Shown here: one piece after another, positions 1 to 7,489 of the stretch
How positions within the stretch are numbered: the first letter of the stretch is position 1
How the letters are laid out: each line of letters begins with the position of its first letter
Source of the DNA: JAJPXC01 sp964520525
Lineage (GTDB): Bacteria; Bacteroidota; Bacteroidia; Bacteroidales; Muribaculaceae
Assembly: GCA_964520525.1 (NCBI GenBank)
Contig: CAZFNR010000005.1
Span: forward strand, 32,471-96,470
Direction: 5' to 3'
Length of the DNA: 64,000 nucleotides
The notes under the pieces: model-generated
Seen by the model: only the letters and a program-made list of their open reading frames with translations
Database searches by the model: none
Told to the model about the DNA's origin: nothing
Position numbers and translations under genes: made by a program

Positions 1-1470
1 ACCGGTATGATTTTCGTGATGGTCGATATGCCCCCGGGCACATCGCAAGAGCGCACAATGGAGGCCCTCGACAAAGTCAACAGGCTTGTGTGCCAGATTC
101 CCGCCGTGGAATATTGCCAGAAGATTGCCGGTTACAGCTTCTTGGCCGGCCAAGGCGCGACCTATGGTACATTCCTCGTCAAATTGAAACATTGGGACGA
201 GCGCGACAGCAAAACCGAAAACTCCACCGCGGTCTTGGGACGCATCTATGCAACCGTTACGCCTCAAATCAAGGATGGACGCGTCGTAGCTTTTGCTCCG
301 CCTATGATTGCCGGTTACTCGGTGACCAACGGTTTTGAGCTGAAGATGCAAGACCGCACGGGCGGCGACATCAACAACTTCTTTGGCATCGTACAGCAGT
401 TCCTCGGAAAACTAAACGCTCAGCCCGAGATTTCAGTGGCTTACTCGACATTCAACCCCACATTCCCACAGTATATGGTCGACATCGACGCCGCGAAGGC
501 TAAGCGTGCTGGCATCAGCCCGCAGACGATTTTGTCGACGCTGCAGGGCTACTATGGCGGTATGTATGTGTCAAACTTCAACCGCTTCGGTAAGATTTAC
601 CGCGTGATGATGCAAGCGGCTCCCGAGGCCCGCGTATCGCCCGAGACTTTGTCGGCTATCAAGGTACGAAATGGCGGCGAGATGGCTTCGCTGAGCAACT
701 TCGTTACGCTCAAGCGCGTGTATGGCCCCGACTTGCTCACACGTTTCAATATGTTCCAGTCAATCTCCGTGACCGGCTCACCCGCCGTCGGATACTCTTC
801 AGGCGACGCTCTGAAAGCTATCGAGCGCGTCGCCGCCGAAACGCTTCCGGCAGGTTTCACATACGAGTATGCCGGTATGACCCGCGAGGAAAGCTCTTCG
901 TCAAGTAGCGCCACCGCAATCATCTTCGGACTGTGTCTGCTGTTCGTCTACCTCTTGCTGTCGGCGCAATATGAGAGCTACATCCTCCCCTTCGCCGTAA
1001 TATTCTCGATACCGTTCGGATTGATGGGCGCGTTTATCTTCGCATCGTTATTTGACATATCTAACAACATCTACTTGCAGATTGCGCTCATCATGCTTAT
1101 CGGTCTGTTGGCTAAGAACGCCATCCTTATCGTAGAGTTCGCACTCGACCGCCGAAAGACGGGCATGTCAATCGTCAACGCCGCAATCGCCGGCGCTGCC
1201 GACCGTCTGCGCCCGATTTTGATGACCTCTTTGGCGTTGATTATCGGTTTGTTGCCTATGATGCTCGCATCGGGTGTAGGCGCCAACGGTAACCGCGCGC
1301 TCGGTAGCGGCTCTATCGGCGGTATGTTGATAGGTATGCTGCTACAGATAATCTTCGTGCCGGCTCTGTTTGTAATCTTCCAGAAAATTCAAGAAAAGAT
1401 TACGCCCGTACAGTGGAAAGACACCGACAACAGCGGCATCGAGGCTGAGATTGAGCAATACTCCCATTAA
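1..1470 (+). CDS. Efflux RND transporter permease subunit, C-terminal part (5' end outside window)
   Basis: Inner-membrane proton-driven pump of the HAE1/AcrB class, exporting hydrophobic compounds through an adaptor and an outer-membrane channel. The reading frame is already open at base 1, so only about the last 489 residues are present. They cover part of the porter/docking region and the second transmembrane bundle: hydrophobic helices begin near TAIIFGLCLLFVYLLLSAQY, followed by the RND signature around GLLAKNAILIVEFA. The protein ends in a short charged tail. The TolC-family gene follows after 26 bases, as expected for an operon in which the adaptor gene would lie upstream. The substrate cannot be told from the sequence. 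Confidence 0.95.
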   Translation, partial: TGMIFVMVDMPPGTSQERTMEALDKVNRLVCQIPAVEYCQKIAGYSFLAGQGATYGTFLVKLKHWDERDSKTENSTAVLGRIYATVTPQIKDGRVVAFAPPMIAGYSVTNGFELKMQDRTGGDINNFFGIVQQFLGKLNAQPEISVAYSTFNPTFPQYMVDIDAAKAKRAGISPQTILSTLQGYYGGMYVSNFNRFGKIYRVMMQAAPEARVSPETLSAIKVRNGGEMASLSNFVTLKRVYGPDLLTRFNMFQSISVTGSPAVGYSSGDALKAIERVAAETLPAGFTYEYAGMTREESSSSSSATAIIFGLCLLFVYLLLSAQYESYILPFAVIFSIPFGLMGAFIFASLFDISNNIYLQIALIMLIGLLAKNAILIVEFALDRRKTGMSIVNAAIAGAADRLRPILMTSLALIIGLLPMMLASGVGANGNRALGSGSIGGMLIGMLLQIIFVPALFVIFQKIQEKITPVQWKDTDNSGIEAEIEQYSH

Positions 1471-1496
1471 TCATTCATTCTGATACTGACTTAACG

Positions 1497-2873
1497 ATGA
1501 AAATTAAATATATGGCAAGAGTTGCGGCGGTAGCATTGGGCGTGATTATGCTCGGCAGTTGCAACATCTACAAAAATTTTGAGATGCCACAAGACTCTGC
1601 CTTGACCGAGGAATATGTCAAGGCTCGTCAGGCACAGCCCGACTCGACGGCGTTCGGCAACCTCCGCTGGGAACAGGTCTTTACCGACCCGGTGCTTGTC
1701 GACCTCATTAACCAGGCGTTGGTCAACAACACAAGCCTCCGCAACGCAAAGCTCAACGTCGACATCGCGCACGCCCAGCTCAAAGGCGCTAAACTCAGCT
1801 TCTTCCCGTCGCTGGCTCTCGCACCCAACGGAGCAGGCGCTTTTTACGCCGGCAATAATATATGGACTTATCAGCTTCCCGCGGCTGCGTCGTGGGAGGT
1901 GGATATATTCGGCAAGCTGCTCAACTCCAAGCGCGGTGCCAAAGCCGCCTTATTGCAGAGCGAGGCCTACCATCAAGCTGCGAGGTCGCAGATTATCGCC
2001 GCGGTGGCAAGCACCTACTACACTTTGGCTAATCTCGAGGCTCAGTTGAAACTCAGCCGGGAGACAGCCGGGCTGTGGGCTGAGAGCGTCGAGACAATGA
2101 AAAACCTCAAGCTGGCGGGACGTCTCAACGAGACAGCTGTCGTGCAAAGCCAAGCCAACTACTACAGTATTCTCGCATCGATTACCGATTTAGAGGTAGC
2201 GATTGACGAGGTCAACAACACTCTGTCGCTGTTGGTCAACACAACCCCACAGAAGTGGGTGGTCAGCCCCGAGGCTACACTCGTGGCGCCGACAATGCTT
2301 CGCGAAGCCATACCGATGCGAGAACTCGCGGCGCGTCCCGACGTCAGAGCGGCTGAACAGGCTCTCGCAACAGCCTATTACGCCACAAATCAGGCGCGAG
2401 CAAACTTCTATCCGGGGCTTAATATCACCGCCAACGGAGGATTCACCAATCTAATCGGAAGTTTCATAACAAATCCCGGTGACTGGTTCGCGCAAATCGC
2501 AGGCTCGCTCACAATACCATTATTCTCCCGTGGTGCCAACATCGCACGGCTCGAAGCCACCAAAGCCCAACAAAAGCAGGCGATGAACAACTTCGAGTAC
2601 ACTCTGATGGCAGCTTCGGCTGAGGTCAGCGACGCCATGACTATCTATGAAAAGAGCGCTGAGAAAGAGGCTTATCTTGCCCGACAGGTCGAAAATCTTG
2701 AAAAATCGGTCGAATATACCCAAGAATTATTAACTTTGGGGACTTCGACTTATCTCGAAGTGCTGACAGCCCAGCAGGGACTGCTCGGAGCGCAAATCTC
2801 TCAACTCTCAACCCGGTTGTCGAGATCAAAAGCTGTCATAAACCTGTATCAGTCACTCGGCGGTGGACGATAA
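1497..2873 (+). CDS. TolC-family outer-membrane efflux lipoprotein (OprM/NodT type)
   Basis: Outer-membrane channel partner of the RND pump just upstream. The 458-residue protein starts with a lipoprotein signal (hydrophobic stretch, then LGSC, giving a lipidated Cys near residue 22). It then carries the two long alternating alpha-helical/beta repeats of the OEP family, with internal duplication. Family-type wording is visible as ELAARPDVRAAEQALATAYY near the middle and GLLGAQISQLSTRLSRSKAV at the end. It lies in the same operon as the permease and ends 36 bases before lpxA. Length is normal for the family. Confidence 0.93.
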   Translation: MKIKYMARVAAVALGVIMLGSCNIYKNFEMPQDSALTEEYVKARQAQPDSTAFGNLRWEQVFTDPVLVDLINQALVNNTSLRNAKLNVDIAHAQLKGAKLSFFPSLALAPNGAGAFYAGNNIWTYQLPAAASWEVDIFGKLLNSKRGAKAALLQSEAYHQAARSQIIAAVASTYYTLANLEAQLKLSRETAGLWAESVETMKNLKLAGRLNETAVVQSQANYYSILASITDLEVAIDEVNNTLSLLVNTTPQKWVVSPEATLVAPTMLREAIPMRELAARPDVRAAEQALATAYYATNQARANFYPGLNITANGGFTNLIGSFITNPGDWFAQIAGSLTIPLFSRGANIARLEATKAQQKQAMNNFEYTLMAASAEVSDAMTIYEKSAEKEAYLARQVENLEKSVEYTQELLTLGTSTYLEVLTAQQGLLGAQISQLSTRLSRSKAVINLYQSLGGGR

Positions 2874-2909
2874 ACCCTAAGTCGATTACCTAACAAAAAA
2901 CAGAAAACC

Positions 2910-3692
2910 ATGATTAGTCCGTTAGCCCACATTGACCCCTCTGCCAAAATCGGCAAAGATGTGACAATTCACCCCTTCGCTTTCATCGACGCTAATGTCG
3001 AAATCGGCGACAATTGCGAGATAATGTCCTATACGAGCATTATCAGCGGCACCCGAATGGGGAAAAACAACAAAGTCTATCAAGGCTCCATCATCGGAGC
3101 TGACCCGCAAGACTTCCGTTGGAAAGGCGAAAATACGTTCTGTCTAATCGGCGACAACAACGTCATCCGCGAACACGTCATAATCAACCGCAGCATTCGC
3201 GAAGGTCAAGGCACGCGCATCGGTAACGATTCATTCATCATGGCAGAAAGCCATATCGGTCATGACAGTTGGATTCAAGGCAAGAACGTGATTGGTAACG
3301 GCGCGATGTTAGCCGGCGATACCGTCGTGGGGCATTGCTCAATCATGTCGTCAAACGCTATGCTCCACGAGGGCTGCAAAATCGGTGATTGGGTGCTGAT
3401 AAAAGGAGGGTGCCGAATCGGCTCTAACGTCCCCCCCTACGTCATCATCGCACATAACCCCGCTGCCTACTATGGCATCAATGCTTATATCATGCGCCGC
3501 CACGGCTTCACCGAAGAGCAGATTGACGATGTGGCAAAAAGTTACAGACACGTCTACCAGTGCGGCACATCGGTGTTCAACGCCTTGAGGCGCATCGAAG
3601 CCGATGTACAGCCATCCGACGTGCGCGAAAACATCATGAGATTCATTCGCGACAACAACATGAAGATTGTGGCTGTCCCCACCGACTTGTAG
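2910..3692 (+). CDS. lpxA: Acyl-[ACP]-UDP-N-acetylglucosamine O-acyltransferase (LpxA)
   Basis: First step of lipid A synthesis: transfer of a 3-hydroxyacyl chain from ACP to the 3-OH of UDP-GlcNAc in the cytoplasm. The 260-residue protein begins directly with hexapeptide repeats (ISPLAHIDPSAKIGKDVTIH) forming the left-handed beta-helix. A His-rich segment near residues 113-118 (SHIGHDSW) matches the position of the catalytic His of the family. A C-terminal helical domain follows (YRHVYQCGTSVFNALRRIE). No separate promoter is visible in the 36 bases after the efflux gene, so it is probably co-transcribed. A good terminator follows. Confidence 0.95.
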   Translation: MISPLAHIDPSAKIGKDVTIHPFAFIDANVEIGDNCEIMSYTSIISGTRMGKNNKVYQGSIIGADPQDFRWKGENTFCLIGDNNVIREHVIINRSIREGQGTRIGNDSFIMAESHIGHDSWIQGKNVIGNGAMLAGDTVVGHCSIMSSNAMLHEGCKIGDWVLIKGGCRIGSNVPPYVIIAHNPAAYYGINAYIMRRHGFTEEQIDDVAKSYRHVYQCGTSVFNALRRIEADVQPSDVRENIMRFIRDNNMKIVAVPTDL

Positions 3693-3726
3693 AAACCAGC
3701 GAAAAAATTGCAATACTTCCATATCG

Positions 3727-3764
3727 GGAAGGGCGCGCCGCCGGCACGCCCTTCCTTTATTTTT
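3727..3764 (+). terminator. Rho-independent terminator after lpxA
   Basis: A 9-bp perfect stem (GGAAGGGCG pairing with CGCCCTTCC) encloses a GC-rich loop and is followed by a T-rich tract (tttattttt). It starts 35 bases after the lpxA stop and would end the efflux-lpxA transcript. Confidence 0.8.
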
Positions 3765-3831
3765 GCCCACTGCCGTTCATTCCATCAAGTGGCACTCAAT
3801 TAGCGGGTATAGCTGATGTTGTGGCTTTTCA

Positions 3832-3859
3832 CCTTTGAGGTGATGCCTTTGAGGTGATG
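3832..3859. repeat. Two tandem copies of a 14-bp unit
   Basis: The unit CCTTTGAGGTGATG is present twice head to tail in the gap between lpxA and the DUF2400 gene. It has no coding role that I can see. The rest of this 187-base gap holds only the lpxA terminator and a weak 5-bp hairpin. Confidence 0.8.
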
Positions 3860-3879
3860 CCGCCGCTGTTGAAGCGGTT

Positions 3880-4662
3880 TCAGCATTTTTTGCTCTCGAT
3901 TCCCAATCCGAACAGGGCGTAATCATAGAAAGTCGGGTCGGCGGGGCGGAAACGGCGCAGCGCGGCGGTCAGCTCCTCGACGGCGCGGCGGTCAGCTTGA
4001 CGGCGTGTGAGCAACCCCAAGTCGCGCGACGTGTTGCCCACATGTACATCAAGCGGTATAAACAGTTGGCTTGGTTTGACCACTTTCCATATCCCCATAT
4101 CGACTATGCCGTCGTCCCTGACGAGCCATCGCAACGCCATGTTGACACGTTTTAGGGCTGTTGTCGTCAGATTTTGCGGCAGACAGCGGCTGTCGGCTTC
4201 TCCGCCGTTGGCCTCGCGGATAGCTTCGTTCATCCCCTCGACAAGTTTCCACGCAGGCGACTCGCTTTGGGCGATGTGGAGATAACGTGCCAAGCCTTCG
4301 AGCGAACCGTGCCGGGCGAATATCAAGCGGAAGCCGCGCAGATAATGGCGCAGATTGTTGACGAAAAACGTCCGGTGGATGTTGCCGTCGGCAAGCTCCT
4401 CATAGCCCTCGTCCATCACGAAATGATAGGGACGCCCCTCCATCAGTCTGAGCATTTTGGCGCAGTTGGAGCATATCATCTTGCGGTTACCCCACGCGAT
4501 TGTGGCCGACAGCAATGCCGCCAGCTCTATATCTTGTTGCGCGTCATATTGCCGGGGAAACTGCACCGGGTCAGCTTCGATAAATCGGGGAGAATTGATG
4601 CGCTCACCCTCGCGGTCGAGCATCTCGCGGATTTCGCTTTCGCTCAGTTCATTGCTGTTCAT
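3880..4662 (-). CDS. DUF2400 / TIGR02757 family protein
   Basis: A conserved Bacteroidetes-rich family of unknown biochemical role. The 260-residue product shows the family pattern: RFIEADPVQFPRQYDAQQDI near the N-terminus, LSATIAWGNRK, then the C-terminal PLDVHVGNTSRDLGLLTR with FYDYALFGLG at the end. The overall shape resembles the HhH/endonuclease-III fold, but this is inference. The frame runs 6 codons further upstream to a TTG, but the ATG at 4662 is the better start. A TAACTTCG motif at 4668-4675 lies just in front of this ATG and could be a -7 element, which would leave almost no leader. Confidence 0.85.
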   Translation of the reverse strand: MNSNELSESEIREMLDREGERINSPRFIEADPVQFPRQYDAQQDIELAALLSATIAWGNRKMICSNCAKMLRLMEGRPYHFVMDEGYEELADGNIHRTFFVNNLRHYLRGFRLIFARHGSLEGLARYLHIAQSESPAWKLVEGMNEAIREANGGEADSRCLPQNLTTTALKRVNMALRWLVRDDGIVDMGIWKVVKPSQLFIPLDVHVGNTSRDLGLLTRRQADRRAVEELTAALRRFRPADPTFYDYALFGLGIESKKC

Positions 4663-4686
4663 ATCCGCGAAGTTAACCAATTTCGC

Positions 4687-4770
4687 TTAGAACCGATAGC
4701 CCATCGACACGACTGCCCTTACGTTTTTAACCTCTCCCTCGGTGGGAATGGAGCGCGATTCCCTTTTCCC
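4687..4770 (-). pseudogene. Possible C-terminal tail of a lost outer-membrane beta-barrel protein
   Basis: On the minus strand a short open stretch ends in EVKNVRAVVSMGYRF followed by TAA. Alternating hydrophobic residues and a terminal Phe are the classic last strand and targeting signal of outer-membrane barrels. No start codon or longer frame continues upstream: stops appear within about 50 codons and composition becomes AT-rich. If real, it is the 3' stub of a gene that once preceded the DUF2400 gene. It is short enough to be chance. Confidence 0.3.
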
Positions 4771-4826
4771 CTCATGATTGAAGATAGTTGATGAAATAGC
4801 GTAGGCATTGTTTGAACAAAAATTGT

Positions 4827-4834
4827 TACATTTG
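4827..4834 (+). promoter_or_regulatory. Candidate -7 element (TACATTTG) for the SemiSWEET gene
   Basis: It matches TAnnTTTG exactly, 47 bases before the ATG at 4882. A TTG occurs at 4808-4810, giving a 16-base spacer that is shorter than usual, so the -33 element is weak. Confidence 0.4.
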
Positions 4835-4881
4835 CATTTATCATAAAGCTAATATCCTCAACCGTAAACGATAGCGCAATT

Positions 4882-5178
4882 ATGGATTTGACCGCTTCAA
4901 TCATTGGCTACACAGCTTCGTTATGCTTGGTTTTCGGCTATTTGCCTCAAGCGATTCGCACCATCAGGACGCGTGATACCGATGGCATTTCACTCCCCGG
5001 GTTCACGATGCTCACGCTCGGCAGCGTGGGGTTCTGCATTCAAGGGTTGCTTCTCGACAATCCCCCGCTGTGGATTTGCAACGCTCTGTCGGCGGTGTTG
5101 AGTTTCATCGTCTTTTTCATCAAGATGTACAACGACTATGGCGGCGGCAAGCGTCGTCGCGGCGGTTCAAAGTCGTGA
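4882..5178 (+). CDS. SemiSWEET / PQ-loop family small transporter
   Basis: A 98-residue inner-membrane protein with three hydrophobic segments, the size of bacterial SemiSWEETs, which dimerise to form a sugar pathway. The first helix ends in the PQ motif (GYLPQAIRTIRTRDTDGIS). Two further helices follow (MLTLGSVGFCIQGLLL and ALSAVLSFIVFFIKMYND), then a Gly/Arg-rich basic tail. It stands alone on the plus strand. Its last 12 bases overlap the end of the convergent ABC gene. The substrate is unknown; other PQ-loop roles are possible. Confidence 0.85.
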   Translation: MDLTASIIGYTASLCLVFGYLPQAIRTIRTRDTDGISLPGFTMLTLGSVGFCIQGLLLDNPPLWICNALSAVLSFIVFFIKMYNDYGGGKRRRGGSKS

Positions 5179-6600
5179 AAGCGTTTTAGTGTGGGTCACA
5201 CACTCCGGCACTTCCGGGCGGTAGTGTGTGACATAAATCAGAGCCATTTCACGGTCTGTTCGCGATGCGATGTGGTTGATGACGGCTCTGACGGCGCGTT
5301 TGCGAGCCGAGTCAAGGCCGTGGAGCGGCTCGTCAAGTATCAACAGCTCGGGTTGCTTTATTAGCGTGCGCGCTATCAGCACCATGCGCTGTTCGCCGCT
5401 CGAAAGCGTGTTGAAACGTCTGTCGGCCAGTGGCTCGAGGTGAAACAATTTGAGCCATTGACGGGCGAGCTTGAGCTGGTGGGGCTGCGTTTTCACATAT
5501 AGCCCCACAGTGTCGTTAAGCCCTTGGGCCACGATGGTTTCCACATTGCCGCCGCCGTTGAAGTAGAGGTGCATCTCAGGTGATATGTAGCCGATGCGCC
5601 GCTTGATGTCCCATATCGTCTCGCCGCTTCCGCGGGGGCGGTCAAAAAGGGTGATGGTGTTGGAGTAACCCTGCGGGTTGTCGGCGTGGACGAGACTTAG
5701 CAACGTTGATTTCCCTGAGCCGTTGGGCCCGGCCAATGCCCAACGCTCCCCTTTTCTTATTTCCCAATCAACATCTTTGAGTATGACGCGTCGGCCATAC
5801 TTCACCTCGCAGCGTTCGAGCTTAAGCACCACTTCGGCAGGTCTGTCGGTCAAGACGGGGGCGGGAGGGATGGACTCGGCGTCGATGGCGTAATCCATCA
5901 GTATGGCCATCCGGTGGCGCAGCGTCTCGGCGTTGCCGTCGTTGGTGACGGGTGGGTTGATTCTCCCCTGCTCGATTGTTATCAGTGTGTCGGTGGCTGT
6001 CGGCAGGTCACCGGGGTTGCACAATAGCAATATTATGTTGACCCCCTGGGCTATAAGCTCTTTAAGGGCTTCGTCGAGTATCGCTCTCGACGCTTCGTCG
6101 AGACCTATGTAGGGGTTGTCGAGAATCAGCAGGTCGGGCGACTGGGTCAATGCGTTTATGATAAGCAGTTTTCGCAGCTCGCCGCTCGACAGGTAGTTGA
6201 TGCGTTTGTTGCCGATGTCGTTCAGCCTCAGACGGTCGGTGAGCCGCCGCCACGCCTGAGTGTTGACTGTGTCGCCGAGAGCCTCGGCCACCGTGGGGAC
6301 GTCATCGTTCATCGATGACTCGAAACGCTGTTGATAGTATCCGGTGCCAACGCCTGTCAACGAATGTATGTCGGTGAATTGCAGAAGTTTGACTGAAAGT
6401 TTGCCTCGCGGCGAAGCTATGAGGTTGGTGCGGAAGTTCCATCCTGACGCTATTATGTTGGCGAGGGTGGTCTTTCCCGACCCGTTAGGTCCCCCGATTA
6501 CCGTGAGGCCTTCGGGTATCGCGGCGTGGTAGGGATTGTCGAGCGACATCCCCTTGAAATAAAGGCGGTCGCTGTTAAGTTCAATCAGAGGTCTCGGCAT
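5167..6600 (-). CDS. Twin-cassette ABC ATPase (ModF-like), no membrane domain
   Basis: A soluble 477-residue protein of two ABC modules. Module 1: Walker A GGPNGSGKTT at 36-45, signature LSSGE at 137-141, Walker B LLILDNP at 157-163. Module 2: Walker A GPNGSGKST at 291-299, signature LSSGEQ at 399-404, LLILDEP at 419-425 and an H-loop His near the end. In module 1 the catalytic Glu after the Walker B Asp is Asn (DNP), so only one site is expected to hydrolyse ATP well. The layout resembles E. coli ModF, but no modABC genes are nearby. It starts 10 bases after menA and is almost certainly co-transcribed with it. Confidence 0.88.
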   Translation of the reverse strand: MPRPLIELNSDRLYFKGMSLDNPYHAAIPEGLTVIGGPNGSGKTTLANIIASGWNFRTNLIASPRGKLSVKLLQFTDIHSLTGVGTGYYQQRFESSMNDDVPTVAEALGDTVNTQAWRRLTDRLRLNDIGNKRINYLSSGELRKLLIINALTQSPDLLILDNPYIGLDEASRAILDEALKELIAQGVNIILLLCNPGDLPTATDTLITIEQGRINPPVTNDGNAETLRHRMAILMDYAIDAESIPPAPVLTDRPAEVVLKLERCEVKYGRRVILKDVDWEIRKGERWALAGPNGSGKSTLLSLVHADNPQGYSNTITLFDRPRGSGETIWDIKRRIGYISPEMHLYFNGGGNVETIVAQGLNDTVGLYVKTQPHQLKLARQWLKLFHLEPLADRRFNTLSSGEQRMVLIARTLIKQPELLILDEPLHGLDSARKRAVRAVINHIASRTDREMALIYVTHYRPEVPECVTHTKTLSRL

Positions 6601-6610
6601 AATATAGCGT

Positions 6611-7489
6611 TCAGATTATTGATATTGCGGTGATTAGCGTCCCTAAGGCGTAGAGTGCCATGGCGATTGCCGTCATTCCCAGCAGCGGGTTGAGACGGCG
6701 CCCTTCGAGGAGGCTCATACGCCACCAGATTGCGGTGTGAGCCACCAAGTACAGCACCGGGACAATCCAGCTAACCGGTGGGAGAAGCAACCATAGAGGG
6801 AGCATCAATGCCACGGCAATGAAGCCGTTGAACAGGTAGAGCGCGGCCAACGTTCGGCGCCCGAATATGACGGCGAGGGTGCGCTTGCCTACTGAGCGGT
6901 CGGCATCGCAGTCGCGGTAATTGTTGACGATTATCACATTCGCACCCATCAGACCCACTGAAAATGAGGCGAATAGAGCGGAGAAGTCCCAGTGCGTTGT
7001 CTGCACATAAAAGGTGAGGTTGACAGGGATTATACCGAAAAACAGGATGACGGCGACTTCCCCCAGCCCATGGCGCGACAGCGGGTAGGGGCCGGTGCTG
7101 TAGGCCAACGCCCCGAGTGCGATAAACACCCCGGCAGGATAAAGCCACCACTCTCCCGGCGGCACTATGCAGCAGCCGGTGACGCAGGCGAGCCCGAGGG
7201 TGATGAATGTGGCGATTTTCATCGCTTTAGGGCTGATGTCGCCCTCGGTGACCCCTCGACGCGGGCCTTCGCGGCCAGGCGCGTCAACCCCGGACTTGTA
7301 GTCATAATATTCGTTGGCGAAGTTTGACGCTATCTGCGCCAGAATGGCGAAGATTAGGCATAGTGTGGCGGGTAGGGGCTTGAACTCGCCATACATCATC
7401 GTCAGAGCCGCGCCCATGACCACTCCGGCGACCGATACCGGCAGTGTGCGCAGTCTCATCGCCTCTATCCAGATTCCTGTTTTGCTCAT
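6611..7489 (-). CDS. menA: 1,4-dihydroxy-2-naphthoate polyprenyltransferase (MenA)
   Basis: Membrane prenyltransferase that attaches the polyprenyl tail to DHNA in menaquinone synthesis. The 292-residue UbiA-family protein has about eight hydrophobic helices. The first Asp-rich site is NEYYDYKSGVD at residues 59-69 and the second is NNYRDCDADRSVGKRT; both bind Mg-diphosphate. The open frame extends 53 codons further upstream, but that part reads antisense-like sequence inside the previous gene. The ATG at 7489 overlaps that gene's stop as ATGA, giving translational coupling. The other men genes are not in the window. Confidence 0.92.
   Translation of the reverse strand: MSKTGIWIEAMRLRTLPVSVAGVVMGAALTMMYGEFKPLPATLCLIFAILAQIASNFANEYYDYKSGVDAPGREGPRRGVTEGDISPKAMKIATFITLGLACVTGCCIVPPGEWWLYPAGVFIALGALAYSTGPYPLSRHGLGEVAVILFFGIIPVNLTFYVQTTHWDFSALFASFSVGLMGANVIIVNNYRDCDADRSVGKRTLAVIFGRRTLAALYLFNGFIAVALMLPLWLLLPPVSWIVPVLYLVAHTAIWWRMSLLEGRRLNPLLGMTAIAMALYALGTLITAISII

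Noticed and set aside
3832..3859. Two tandem 14-bp units as a CRISPR or variable-number locus
   Set aside because: Only two copies, no spacers, no cas genes; kept only as a simple repeat.
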